Assembly (NCBI RefSeq): GCF_023008405.1
Contig: NZ_CP095376.1
Location: 6,738,501 to 6,802,500 of the forward strand
DNA length: 64,000 bases
Source: Amycolatopsis sp. FBCC-B4732
GTDB lineage: Bacteria > Actinomycetota > Actinomycetes > Mycobacteriales > Pseudonocardiaceae
Direction: 5' to 3'
Shown here: positions 8,276 through 15,157 of the stretch, piece after piece
Layout of the letters: each line of letters opens with the position of its first letter
Position numbering within the stretch: the stretch's first letter is position 1
Position numbers and translations under genes: made by a program
The notes under the pieces: model-generated
Told to the model about the DNA's origin: nothing
Seen by the model: only the letters and a program-made list of their open reading frames with translations
Database searches by the model: none

Positions 8276-9658
8276 GTGCTGATCGACGATCTGACCGCCG
8301 CGCTGCCCGACGACCGGCTGGTCCGCGACCCCGACGTCGTGCGGAGCTTCGCCCACGACGAGGCCGAATGGGCGCCGTACGCGCAGCCCGCCGTGGTCGT
8401 CCGGCCGCACACGGCCGAGGAGGTCCAGGCCGTGGTCCGGGCCTGCCTGCGCACCCGCACCCCGCTCGTCACCCGCGGCGCCGGGACCGGGCTGTCCGGC
8501 GGGGCGAACGCCGTCGACGGCTGCGTCGTGCTGGTCACCGACCGGCTCACCGCCGTCAAGGAGATCAACGAGCCGGAGCGGTACGCCGTGGTCGAGCCCG
8601 GGGTCGTCAACGAAGACCTGCGGGCCGCGTGCGCCGAGCACGGCCTCTGGTACCCGCCCGACCCGGCCAGCTCGCCGTGGTCGACGATCGGCGGGAACGT
8701 CGCCACCAACGCCGGCGGCGTCTGCTGCGTCAAGTACGGCGTCACCCGCGACTACGTGCTGGGGCTGCAGGTCGTCACCGGCACCGGCGAGCTCGTCCGG
8801 CTCGGCCGCCGCACCGCCAAGGGCGTCGCGGGCTACGACCTGACCGGGCTGCTGGTCGGCTCCGAGGGCACGCTGGGCGTGGTCACCGAGGTCACCGTCC
8901 GGCTGCGGCCCGCCCGCGCCGCCGAGCGCACCGTCGCCGGCTACTTCGGGTCCACTGTGGACGCCGGGCACGCGGCCGCCGCGATCGCCGCGGCCGGCGT
9001 GCTGCCTTCGGCGCTGGAGCTCGTCGACCGGCACTGCCTGGCCGCGGTGGACGCGTGGAAGAACATGGGCTTGAGCGCCGACGCCGAAGTCGTGCTCCTC
9101 GCCCGCACCGACGCACCGGGTGCCCTCGGCGAGCACGAAGCCGCGGAGATCCTGGCGTGCTTCGAGCAGGCCGGCGCGACGTGGGCCGCGCAGTCGACCG
9201 ACCAGGCCGAGGCGGACGCGTTGTTCGCCGCGCGCCGGCTGGCCTACCCCGCGCTGGAACGGCTCGGGCCGCTGCTCACCGAGGACGTCTGCGTCCCCAC
9301 CCAGGCCGTGCCCGAAATGCTCGCCCGGATCGACGCGGCGGGGCGGCGGCACGGCGTGCACATCGCGAACGTGGCGCACATCGGCGACGGCAACCTGCAC
9401 CCGCTGCTCGTCACCCCGGCCGGCGACGACACCGCGCGCGCCAACGCGCAGGCCGCGTTCGAAGACATCATCGCCGACGCGCTCGACCTCGGCGGCACGG
9501 TCACCGGCGAGCACGGCGTCGGCCTGCTCAAGCGGCCCGGGCTGGCCCGCGAGCTCGGCCCGGAGGTGCTGGACCTGCACCGCGCGATCAAGAACGCCCT
9601 CGACCCGCATGGGATCTTCAACCCCGGCAAGGTCTTCCCCGAAGGGACACCCGCATGA
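8276..9658 (+). CDS. FAD-linked oxidase, glycolate oxidase GlcD / D-lactate dehydrogenase type
   Basis: A 460-residue flavoprotein. Residues about 38-215 are the PCMH FAD-binding domain, with TRGAGTGLSGGAN, WSTIGGNVATNAGG and GSEGTLGVVTEVTVRLRP. Residues 220-455 are the FAD-oxidase C domain, with HIGDGNLHP and GEHGVGLLKR, the histidine-bearing motifs of the GlcD/DLD family. The expected reaction is oxidation of a 2-hydroxy acid to a 2-oxo acid. The GTG start is probably leaderless. The stop overlaps the next ATG (ATGA), so the oxidase and the esterase are translationally coupled. The substrate is unknown. Confidence 0.88.
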   Translation: MLIDDLTAALPDDRLVRDPDVVRSFAHDEAEWAPYAQPAVVVRPHTAEEVQAVVRACLRTRTPLVTRGAGTGLSGGANAVDGCVVLVTDRLTAVKEINEPERYAVVEPGVVNEDLRAACAEHGLWYPPDPASSPWSTIGGNVATNAGGVCCVKYGVTRDYVLGLQVVTGTGELVRLGRRTAKGVAGYDLTGLLVGSEGTLGVVTEVTVRLRPARAAERTVAGYFGSTVDAGHAAAAIAAAGVLPSALELVDRHCLAAVDAWKNMGLSADAEVVLLARTDAPGALGEHEAAEILACFEQAGATWAAQSTDQAEADALFAARRLAYPALERLGPLLTEDVCVPTQAVPEMLARIDAAGRRHGVHIANVAHIGDGNLHPLLVTPAGDDTARANAQAAFEDIIADALDLGGTVTGEHGVGLLKRPGLARELGPEVLDLHRAIKNALDPHGIFNPGKVFPEGTPA

Positions 9659-11034
9659 TCGTCCGCACGCCCGCCGGTCAGGTCCGCGGCGAAGCCACCG
9701 CCACCGGCTTCCGCTTCCGCGGCATCCCGTACGCCGCCGCGCCCGAGGGCGCGCTGCGGTTCGCCCCGCCCGCCCCGGCCCCGGCCTGGGACGGCGTGCG
9801 GGACGCCCGCGCCGCCGGGCCCACCGCCCCGCAGCGGCACCGCGAGATCCCGGGCCTCGACCTGTCGGCCGTCGTCGGCGACGGCTGGCGGCCGGGCCCG
9901 GAGTACCTGACCGCCGACGTCTGGACGCCGGACCCGGGCGCCGGGAACCTGCCGGTGCTGGTGTTCCTGCACGGTGGCGCGTTCATCGGCGGCACCGGCT
10001 CGGCACCCGTGTACGACGGGACGGCGTTCACCCGCGCCGGCGCGGTGCTGGTCACCGTGCAGTACCGGCTCGGCATCGACGGCTTCCTCCCGCTCGGCGG
10101 CGCGACCAACCTCGGCCTGCGCGACCAGCTGGCCGCGCTGCGGTGGGTCCGGGACACCATCGCCGCGTTCGGCGGCGATCCCGGCAACGTCACGCTCTTC
10201 GGCGAGTCCGCGGGCGCGATCAGCGTCGCCTGCCTGCTCGGTTCCCCGCTCTCCGAAGGACTTTTCCGCCGCGCGATCGTCCAAAGCGGACACATGAACC
10301 TGGTGCGCGGGCGCGCGGAGCTCGACCGGCTCACGAAGACCGTCTCGGCCGGGCTGGGCGTCCGACCGACCGCCGCGGCGTTCCGGGAACTGCCGACCGA
10401 GCGGCTGCTCGGCGCGCAGGACGCGCTCCTGAAGCCCGGCGGCACGCCCGACCTGCGCGACACCGGCGGCCGGGACCACGGGTTCGGCCTCAGCCCGTTC
10501 CTGCCCCTGGTCGGCGACGACGTCCTGCCGGTCCACCCCGGCGAGGCGATCCGGGGTGGCGCGGGCGCGGGGGTCGACCTGGTCGCGGGTGCGTGCCGCG
10601 AGGAGATGCGCCTGTACTTCGGCCCGAGCGGCCTGCTCGACGTGCTCACCGAGGAGCAGGCGGTGGCCATGCTGTCGGCGTCGCACCCGGACGCGGCGGG
10701 CGTGCTCGGGCGCTACGGCCTCGGGGCCGGCCGGACGGCGGGCGAGGTGTTCGTCGAGGCCATGACCGACCTGGTCTTCCGCGACGGCGTCGCGGAGCTC
10801 GTGGCCGCACACCAGGGCCGGTCGTTCCGGTACGACTTCGCGTGGCAGGCGCCGAAGCTCGGCGCCTGCCACGGCATGGAACTGCCGTTCGTGTTCGATT
10901 CCCTGGCCGCCTCGACGTCGTTCACCGGGCCCGGTGCCCCGGCGGAGCTGGCCCGCGAAGTCAACGGCGCGTGGGTGCGCTTCGCCGCCACCGGCGACCC
11001 CGGCTGGGGCGCGGAACCGGCCGTCCTGGGCTGA
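9655..11034 (+). CDS. Type B carboxylesterase
   Basis: A 459-residue alpha/beta hydrolase of the carboxylesterase type B family. It shows FRGIPYAAAP near the N-terminus, the oxyanion-hole HGGAF, nucleophile Ser185 in GESAG, and His406 in GACHGMELPFVF. The acid is probably a Glu in the ACREEM region. There is no signal peptide, so it is intracellular. ATGA coupling to the FAD oxidase suggests one pathway, in which the esterase frees a hydroxy acid that the oxidase then oxidises. That link is inference. Confidence 0.88.
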   Translation: MIVRTPAGQVRGEATATGFRFRGIPYAAAPEGALRFAPPAPAPAWDGVRDARAAGPTAPQRHREIPGLDLSAVVGDGWRPGPEYLTADVWTPDPGAGNLPVLVFLHGGAFIGGTGSAPVYDGTAFTRAGAVLVTVQYRLGIDGFLPLGGATNLGLRDQLAALRWVRDTIAAFGGDPGNVTLFGESAGAISVACLLGSPLSEGLFRRAIVQSGHMNLVRGRAELDRLTKTVSAGLGVRPTAAAFRELPTERLLGAQDALLKPGGTPDLRDTGGRDHGFGLSPFLPLVGDDVLPVHPGEAIRGGAGAGVDLVAGACREEMRLYFGPSGLLDVLTEEQAVAMLSASHPDAAGVLGRYGLGAGRTAGEVFVEAMTDLVFRDGVAELVAAHQGRSFRYDFAWQAPKLGACHGMELPFVFDSLAASTSFTGPGAPAELAREVNGAWVRFAATGDPGWGAEPAVLG

Positions 11035-11216
11035 AGCAACCCCTATCCCCGTTCGGAGAAAACCCTTACAAATGCCGGGTCAACCCCTGTTCTGGTCATT
11101 TCCCGGATAGGAGCCGGACATCTTGACACGGCGAACGACCGTCAGGCATCGTCGAAGAGACGCAGGCCACACTTCCTGCTTTTCCTCCGCGTAGACGAGC
11201 CCACGGAGAATCAATC

Positions 11217-11429
11217 ATGACGAATATCAAAGTGACGCTTTCCGGTGGTCCCGCCGAGCTGATCGAGCGGCACCGTGAATGGACGGTCGGCAGCATCGGC
11301 GAAGTCGCGAAGGTCAGCTTCGGCGCCGGCTACGAGCACTTCTCCCACGAAGGCGAGTTCACGACGGGCACCGCGGGCGACCCGGTACCGGTGTTCGCCT
11401 GGTGCGGGCGCACCAGAGTCGCCGAGTGA
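11217..11429 (+). CDS. DUF5988-like small protein
   Basis: A 70-residue protein with the layout of the DUF5988 family as I know it: an early GGP motif, a central GAGYEHFSHEGEF and a terminal VFAWCGRTRVAE. Members are common in actinomycetes, often near specialised-metabolite genes, and their function is unknown. It has no signal peptide. No biosynthetic genes adjoin it. A long leader (11035-11216) precedes it. Confidence 0.65.
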   Translation: MTNIKVTLSGGPAELIERHREWTVGSIGEVAKVSFGAGYEHFSHEGEFTTGTAGDPVPVFAWCGRTRVAE

Positions 11430-11512
11430 CCTGCGTGCGGTGTCTCCACCCGGATCTCCACCCCGCGGAGGTCCTCTTCCACCCGTGACCGGCGTTAGCT
11501 TCCTCCTCGTCG

Positions 11513-11533
11513 GGTGCCGCAGCGAGCGGCACC
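11513..11533 (+). other. Hairpin in the leader of the small membrane protein gene
   Basis: GGTGCCGC (11513-11520), loop AGCGA and GCGGCACC (11526-11533) form a perfect 8-bp stem. It ends about 5 bases before the AAGGGGA ribosome site of the next gene, so it could modulate translation. Confidence 0.4.
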
Positions 11534-11552
11534 GGGGGAAGGGGAATCCGCG

Positions 11553-11726
11553 ATGGGTGAAGTACTCGGTTTCATGCTGCTCCGTTTCGCCATCATCGGC
11601 GGCGGGATCCTGTTGTTGATCCTGCTGCTCGGCGTGGTCGTGTTCGCGCTCAAGAAAGCGGGCCGGTACGACCGGGCGAAGGAGGTCGGCGGTAAAGCGC
11701 TTCGTTACCGATCCGGCCAAAAGTAG
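11553..11726 (+). CDS. Small single-pass membrane protein
   Basis: A 57-residue protein with one strong membrane helix (residues about 8-32) followed by a basic cytosolic tail (KKAGRYDRAKEVGGKALRYRSGQK). The ATG at 11553 has AAGGGGA 8 bases upstream, so I prefer it to an in-frame upstream ATG at 11514 that lies inside the hairpin. Function is unknown. The end of the gene is part of an inverted repeat that reaches into the downstream terminator region. Confidence 0.65.
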   Translation: MGEVLGFMLLRFAIIGGGILLLILLLGVVVFALKKAGRYDRAKEVGGKALRYRSGQK

Positions 11727-11762
11727 GCCGCCGCCGCAGCGTCACGCAACCGTTGTCGCGGG

Positions 11763-11792
11763 CCGATCCGGCCGTGGCTGTGGCCGGATCGG
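11763..11792. terminator. Bidirectional terminator hairpin
   Basis: An 11-bp perfect stem, CCGATCCGGCC / GGCCGGATCGG, with an 8-base loop, lies between two convergent genes. A competing 15-bp pairing also exists: GTTACCGATCCGGCC at 11704-11718 is the exact reverse complement of 11782-11796. Confidence 0.6.
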
Positions 11793-11836
11793 TAACCAAC
11801 GGCGCAGTCCTGAACGAGCGCGGAAAATCGTGACCG

Positions 11837-12508
11837 TCAGTCGTGGTCGAGGCCGTGCCGCACGGCGTAGCGCATGGCCTCGATCCGGTTGCGGGCGCCG
11901 ATCTTGGCGAACGCGTTGTTGATGTGCGTTTTCACGGTCGTCTCGGCGACGAACAACGCGGCCGCGATCTCGCCGTTGCTCAGCCCGGCGGTGATCAGGC
12001 CGAGCACTTCGGCCTCGCGGGCGGTGAGCCCGTCCGGCGGGCTTTCCCGGCGCGGGGCGGCTTTCCGCGCGCCCGGGCCGAGCAGCGCGCCGGCGACCCG
12101 GTGCGAGACCTCGGCACCGAACGTCAGCTGCCCCGCGGCCACGGCCCGCAGCGCGGCCCCGATTTCGGCGCGGCCCGCGTCCTTGGTCAGGTACCCGCGC
12201 GCCCCGGCGGCCACCGCGCCGGCGATCGAGGCGTCGTCGGCGTACGTCGTCAGCACCACGACGGCGACGCCCGGGTGGTCCCGGGTGATCCGCCGGGTCG
12301 CTTCGACCCCGCTCAGCACGGGCATGTTGAGGTCCATCAGCACGACATCGGGGTCGAGCCGCGAGACGAGTTCGAGCGCCTGCGCGCCGTCCGCCGCGGT
12401 CCCGGTCACCTCGACGTCGTCGAGCAGGTCCAGCAGCGCGGCCAGCCCTTCGCGCACGGCCTGCTGGTCATCGGCCACGATCACCCCGATCGGCCGCGGC
12501 TCGCCCAT
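11837..12508 (-). CDS. LuxR-family (NarL-type) response regulator
   Basis: A 223-residue two-domain regulator. The receiver domain (1-120) has the acidic pocket ADD, phospho-acceptor Asp59 in VLMDLNMP, the Thr of LTT and Lys109 of TKD. The output domain (160-223) is a LuxR helix-turn-helix: LTAREAEVLGLITAGLSNGEIAAALFVAETTVKTHINN. GGAGGGGA precedes the ATG. No histidine kinase is adjacent, so it is an orphan here. It is divergent from the membrane protein at 12585. Confidence 0.88.
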   Translation of the reverse strand: MGEPRPIGVIVADDQQAVREGLAALLDLLDDVEVTGTAADGAQALELVSRLDPDVVLMDLNMPVLSGVEATRRITRDHPGVAVVVLTTYADDASIAGAVAAGARGYLTKDAGRAEIGAALRAVAAGQLTFGAEVSHRVAGALLGPGARKAAPRRESPPDGLTAREAEVLGLITAGLSNGEIAAALFVAETTVKTHINNAFAKIGARNRIEAMRYAVRHGLDHD

Positions 12509-12572
12509 GGTCCCCTCCCGCGCCGGTTCCACCGGAAACGCTACCACCGGCCGGGCCGGGTCCACTGTGGAT

Positions 12573-12578
12573 GACAAT
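12573..12578 (+). promoter_or_regulatory. -10 box GACAAT, leaderless promoter
   Basis: GACAAT ends 6 bases before the ATG at 12585, and no ribosome site is visible. This suggests a leaderless transcript. Confidence 0.4.
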
Positions 12579-12584
12579 GGCGGG

Positions 12585-13256
12585 ATGCCGACTCGTGAAC
12601 ACGTGCGAACCCATGGATGGCGCGTGGCGCTCGTGGCGGCGGCGATCGCCGTGGTCCCCTTCGCGCGGAACGACCCCTTCGCGGCGGTCTTCGGCCTGCT
12701 CCCGATCCTCGTCTGGGCGTACTCGCCCCGCTCACCGTGGACCGGCGTGGTCCTCGTGGCCCTGCTGGCGTGGTTCGTGCTCCCCCGCGAACTGGACGCG
12801 ACCGGCCGGTGGGTCCCGGCGGCGATCGAGGTGTACTGGCTGTACCCGCTCGTGGCCGCGGTCGCGTGGGCGGCCCTCGAACGGCGGAACTTCGGGCGGC
12901 TCACGGCCGTGGTACTCACCGGGTTCGCCGTCACCTGCGGGGTCCTGGTCACCGGCTGGCAGGCCGCCCCCGGCGCCGAAGGCGTGTCGCCCGGTCCACC
13001 GGGGCTGCGGATCGCGCAGGACATCGGCTGCGGTTCGGGCGGCTGCTGGCGTGTCCTGACGGCCACCGGCGACCGGGCTCCGGAAGTGGTGGCCGGGTAC
13101 CTGACGGCCAAGAACTTCACGCCGGCGCCGGAGAGCGACATCACGCGGGTGCCCCGCTTCTGCCGGACGGTCGGGCTCCTGGTGACCCACCAGACGTGCG
13201 CCGAGGTCCGCCCACTGGGGCCGGCCTCGGCGCGCGTCGAGTGGTACGTCGACTGA
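12585..13256 (+). CDS. Membrane protein of unknown function
   Basis: A 223-residue protein with about four hydrophobic segments in residues 12-125. An extracytoplasmic C-terminal domain of about 95 residues follows, with cysteines in CGSGGC and RFCRTVGLLVTHQTC that could form disulfides. I do not recognise the family. It is divergently transcribed from the orphan LuxR regulator, which makes it a plausible target of that regulator. The end comes six bases before the convergent esterase gene. Confidence 0.65.
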   Translation: MPTREHVRTHGWRVALVAAAIAVVPFARNDPFAAVFGLLPILVWAYSPRSPWTGVVLVALLAWFVLPRELDATGRWVPAAIEVYWLYPLVAAVAWAALERRNFGRLTAVVLTGFAVTCGVLVTGWQAAPGAEGVSPGPPGLRIAQDIGCGSGGCWRVLTATGDRAPEVVAGYLTAKNFTPAPESDITRVPRFCRTVGLLVTHQTCAEVRPLGPASARVEWYVD

Positions 13257-13262
13257 ACCCGG

Positions 13263-13928
13263 TCAGCCCGGCGCCACCGCCCGGCCCGTCGACGGCGAGA
13301 TCATCCCCGCGCACAGACCCCGGCTCGCCAGGTTCTGCGCGATGCGCGGGATCGCCGTCAGGGTGTTGGCCGGCCATTCGTGCATCAGGATGATCTGGCC
13401 GTTCTGCAGCCGCCCGTTGGCCTGGACGATCGCGTCGACGCTCGCGTTGTTCCAGTCCTGGGAATCGACGTCCCAGATGATCTGGCGGAGGCCGTACTTC
13501 GCTTCCACCGCCTGGACCGTCCCGTTCGTTTCCCCGTAGGGAGGGCGGAACAGCCGAGGCGTGCCGCCGCCCGCGGCCGCGATCGCCTGCTGCGTGCGGG
13601 AAATCTCCGAGTCGACCTGGGCCTGGCTCTGCTGGGTCAGGTGCGGGTGCGTGTAGCTGTGGTTGCCCACCCACATCCCCGCGCTCACCTGCGCGCGGAC
13701 CTGGGCCGGGTACGCGGCCGCGTACTGGCCCTCGTTGAACATCGTGGCCCGTAACCCGTTCTGCCGCAACGCGTTCAGCAGCGCCGGGGTCTTGCCCGAC
13801 GACGGTCCGTCGTCGAACGTCAGGCCGACGTACCCGCCGCACGCCGCCGCCTGGGCCGGCGCACCCGCGCACACGCTCGCCGCCGCCAGCACCGCGGCGG
13901 TCAGCACAATCCTCGTGGCACGCATCAT
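13263..13928 (-). CDS. Secreted CE4 polysaccharide deacetylase / acetylxylan esterase
   Basis: A protein of 221 residues with a signal peptide (cut near residue 27, AQA). The NodB/CE4 domain shows TFDDGPS, the zinc motif HSYTH near residue 90, RPPYGE, DSQDWNN and ILMHEW. The sequence follows the Streptomyces AxeA type that removes acetyl groups from xylan, although chitin or peptidoglycan deacetylation is not excluded. No binding module is attached. Its ATG overlaps the xylanase stop (TGATG), so the two enzymes are co-translated, as with xlnB-axeA in Streptomyces lividans. Confidence 0.85.
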   Translation of the reverse strand: MMRATRIVLTAAVLAAASVCAGAPAQAAACGGYVGLTFDDGPSSGKTPALLNALRQNGLRATMFNEGQYAAAYPAQVRAQVSAGMWVGNHSYTHPHLTQQSQAQVDSEISRTQQAIAAAGGGTPRLFRPPYGETNGTVQAVEAKYGLRQIIWDVDSQDWNNASVDAIVQANGRLQNGQIILMHEWPANTLTAIPRIAQNLASRGLCAGMISPSTGRAVAPG

Positions 13929-14593
13929 CAGCCCACCGTCAGGTTCGAGTTGCCGCTGCTCTGGTAACCCTCGGTGGCGAGGATCATGTAGTAGTTGAAG
14001 CTGCCCATCCGCATGCCGTAACGGGCCCACGCGTCGAAGTGGTTGCCGGTGGTGATGGTGCCGCCGGTCTTCTTCTGCTGCCGGACGCTCCAGTACTGGT
14101 TGAACGTCTTGGTCCCTTCGACGGACGGCGCGTTGTAGCGGGTCGTCTGGTAGATGTCGTAGGTCCCGCCGTCGCTGGTCACCGTCCCCTTGTACGTCCC
14201 GGTGGGCCGGTAGGTGCCCCAGTTGTCGACGATGTAGTACTCGACCAGCGGGTTGGACGTCCAGCCGTAGAGCGCCAGGTAGCCGTTGCCGGAGGGGTTG
14301 AAGCTGCCGGAGTAGTTCACCGTGCGGCGGCTGCCGTTGCTCCAGCCCTTGCCGCCGACGAAGTTCCCGACGTTGCTCCAGTTCATCCGGTAGTTGCCGC
14401 CCGAGCCGAGCGTCATGCTGACCGAGCCGCCGCCGTCGGTCCAGAACGAGTAGTAGTACCCGTTGTTGTTCCCGGTCTGGCTGGTCGTGATGACGGTGTC
14501 GGCCCTGGCGGTGCCGGGCAGGAAGGTGGCGATCAGCGCCAGGACGGCCCCACCGGCGAACACCCTGCCGCGGCCGCGTTTCTTGGTGAGCAT
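13928..14593 (-). CDS. GH11 endo-1,4-beta-xylanase
   Basis: A secreted 221-residue family 11 xylanase that cuts xylan in the extracellular medium. The signal peptide ends near residue 31 (ARA). The jelly-roll landmarks are present: [11 protein letters not shown], catalytic nucleophile Glu118 in [12 protein letters not shown], and acid/base Glu208 in [17 protein letters not shown] precedes the ATG at 14593. It has a catalytic domain only, with no carbohydrate-binding module. It forms a coupled pair with the downstream CE4 esterase, giving debranching plus chain cleavage of acetylated xylan. Confidence 0.93.
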   Translation of the reverse strand: MLTKKRGRGRVFAGGAVLALIATFLPGTARADTVITTSQTGNNNGYYYSFWTDGGGSVSMTLGSGGNYRMNWSNVGNFVGGKGWSNGSRRTVNYSGSFNPSGNGYLALYGWTSNPLVEYYIVDNWGTYRPTGTYKGTVTSDGGTYDIYQTTRYNAPSVEGTKTFNQYWSVRQQKKTGGTITTGNHFDAWARYGMRMGSFNYYMILATEGYQSSGNSNLTVG

Positions 14594-14790
14594 GCTTCCT
14601 CCTCGTCGAGGACTGGGGATGGCGAAAGCATGCGAGCTGCACCGGCGGTGGGGCAATAACTTTCGGAAAGTTTCGATGCTCCCGCGGCCCGGTCTTTCCG
14701 TCAACCCCTATGAATTCAGGGGGAATTGCCGCGCCCGGAAAGCGCTAGCGTCGGCACCGCACTGTTTTCTACCCAACGGGGGGTTCCACG

Positions 14791-15117
14791 ATGAAACGCA
14801 TTGCGGCGACGGCGGCACTCGGACTGGCCTTCGCGGCCCTGCCCCTGGTGGCCGGCCCGGCGTCCGCGTCGGAGTCGGTCACCTGCGGCAACTACACGAC
14901 GCAGGGGGCGGCCGGGCCCAGCGCGCGCGACTACCACTGGGGCAACTGCGGTTCCGCCGCCACGAAGATCAAGGTCTATTCCCTGACCTACGGCGGTGCG
15001 TTCAAGACGCTGGTCGGCGAAAAGTGCGTCGCCGCCGGCACCGCGGCCCTGATCGGGCAGACGACGCAGTACCTCGTGTCGTCCTACACCGGCGAGGACA
15101 CCGGCGCGGCCTGCTGA
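14791..15117 (+). CDS. Small secreted four-cysteine protein
   Basis: A 108-residue protein with a clear signal peptide (cut near residue 26, ASA). The mature part is about 80 residues with four cysteines (TCGNY, GNCGS, EKCVAAG and the C-terminal AAC), enough for two disulfides. The pattern of early CGNY, central NC and C-terminal YTGEDTGAAC faintly recalls DUF6355, which I cannot confirm. GGGGGG precedes the ATG. It is divergent from the xylanase operon. Function is unknown. Confidence 0.65.
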   Translation: MKRIAATAALGLAFAALPLVAGPASASESVTCGNYTTQGAAGPSARDYHWGNCGSAATKIKVYSLTYGGAFKTLVGEKCVAAGTAALIGQTTQYLVSSYTGEDTGAAC

Positions 15118-15121
15118 ACCG

Positions 15122-15153
15122 GTGCGGGGCGGGCCACCCGGCCCGCCCCGCAC
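15122..15153. terminator. Bidirectional terminator hairpin
   Basis: A perfect 14-bp GC-rich stem (15122-15135 with 15140-15153) and a 4-base loop ACCC lie exactly in the 40-base gap between two convergent genes. Confidence 0.75.
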
Positions 15154-15157
15154 TCCC

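Noticed and set aside
8271..8276. GGAGG as ribosome-binding site of the FAD oxidase gene
   Set aside because: It touches the GTG start, leaving no spacer. A -10 hexamer at the right distance makes a leaderless start more likely.
11035..11100. CAACCCCTAT shared by the leaders of the DUF5988 gene and the four-cysteine protein gene (11038, 14702)
   Set aside because: Only one 10-base word is common, and its distance to the two start codons differs greatly.
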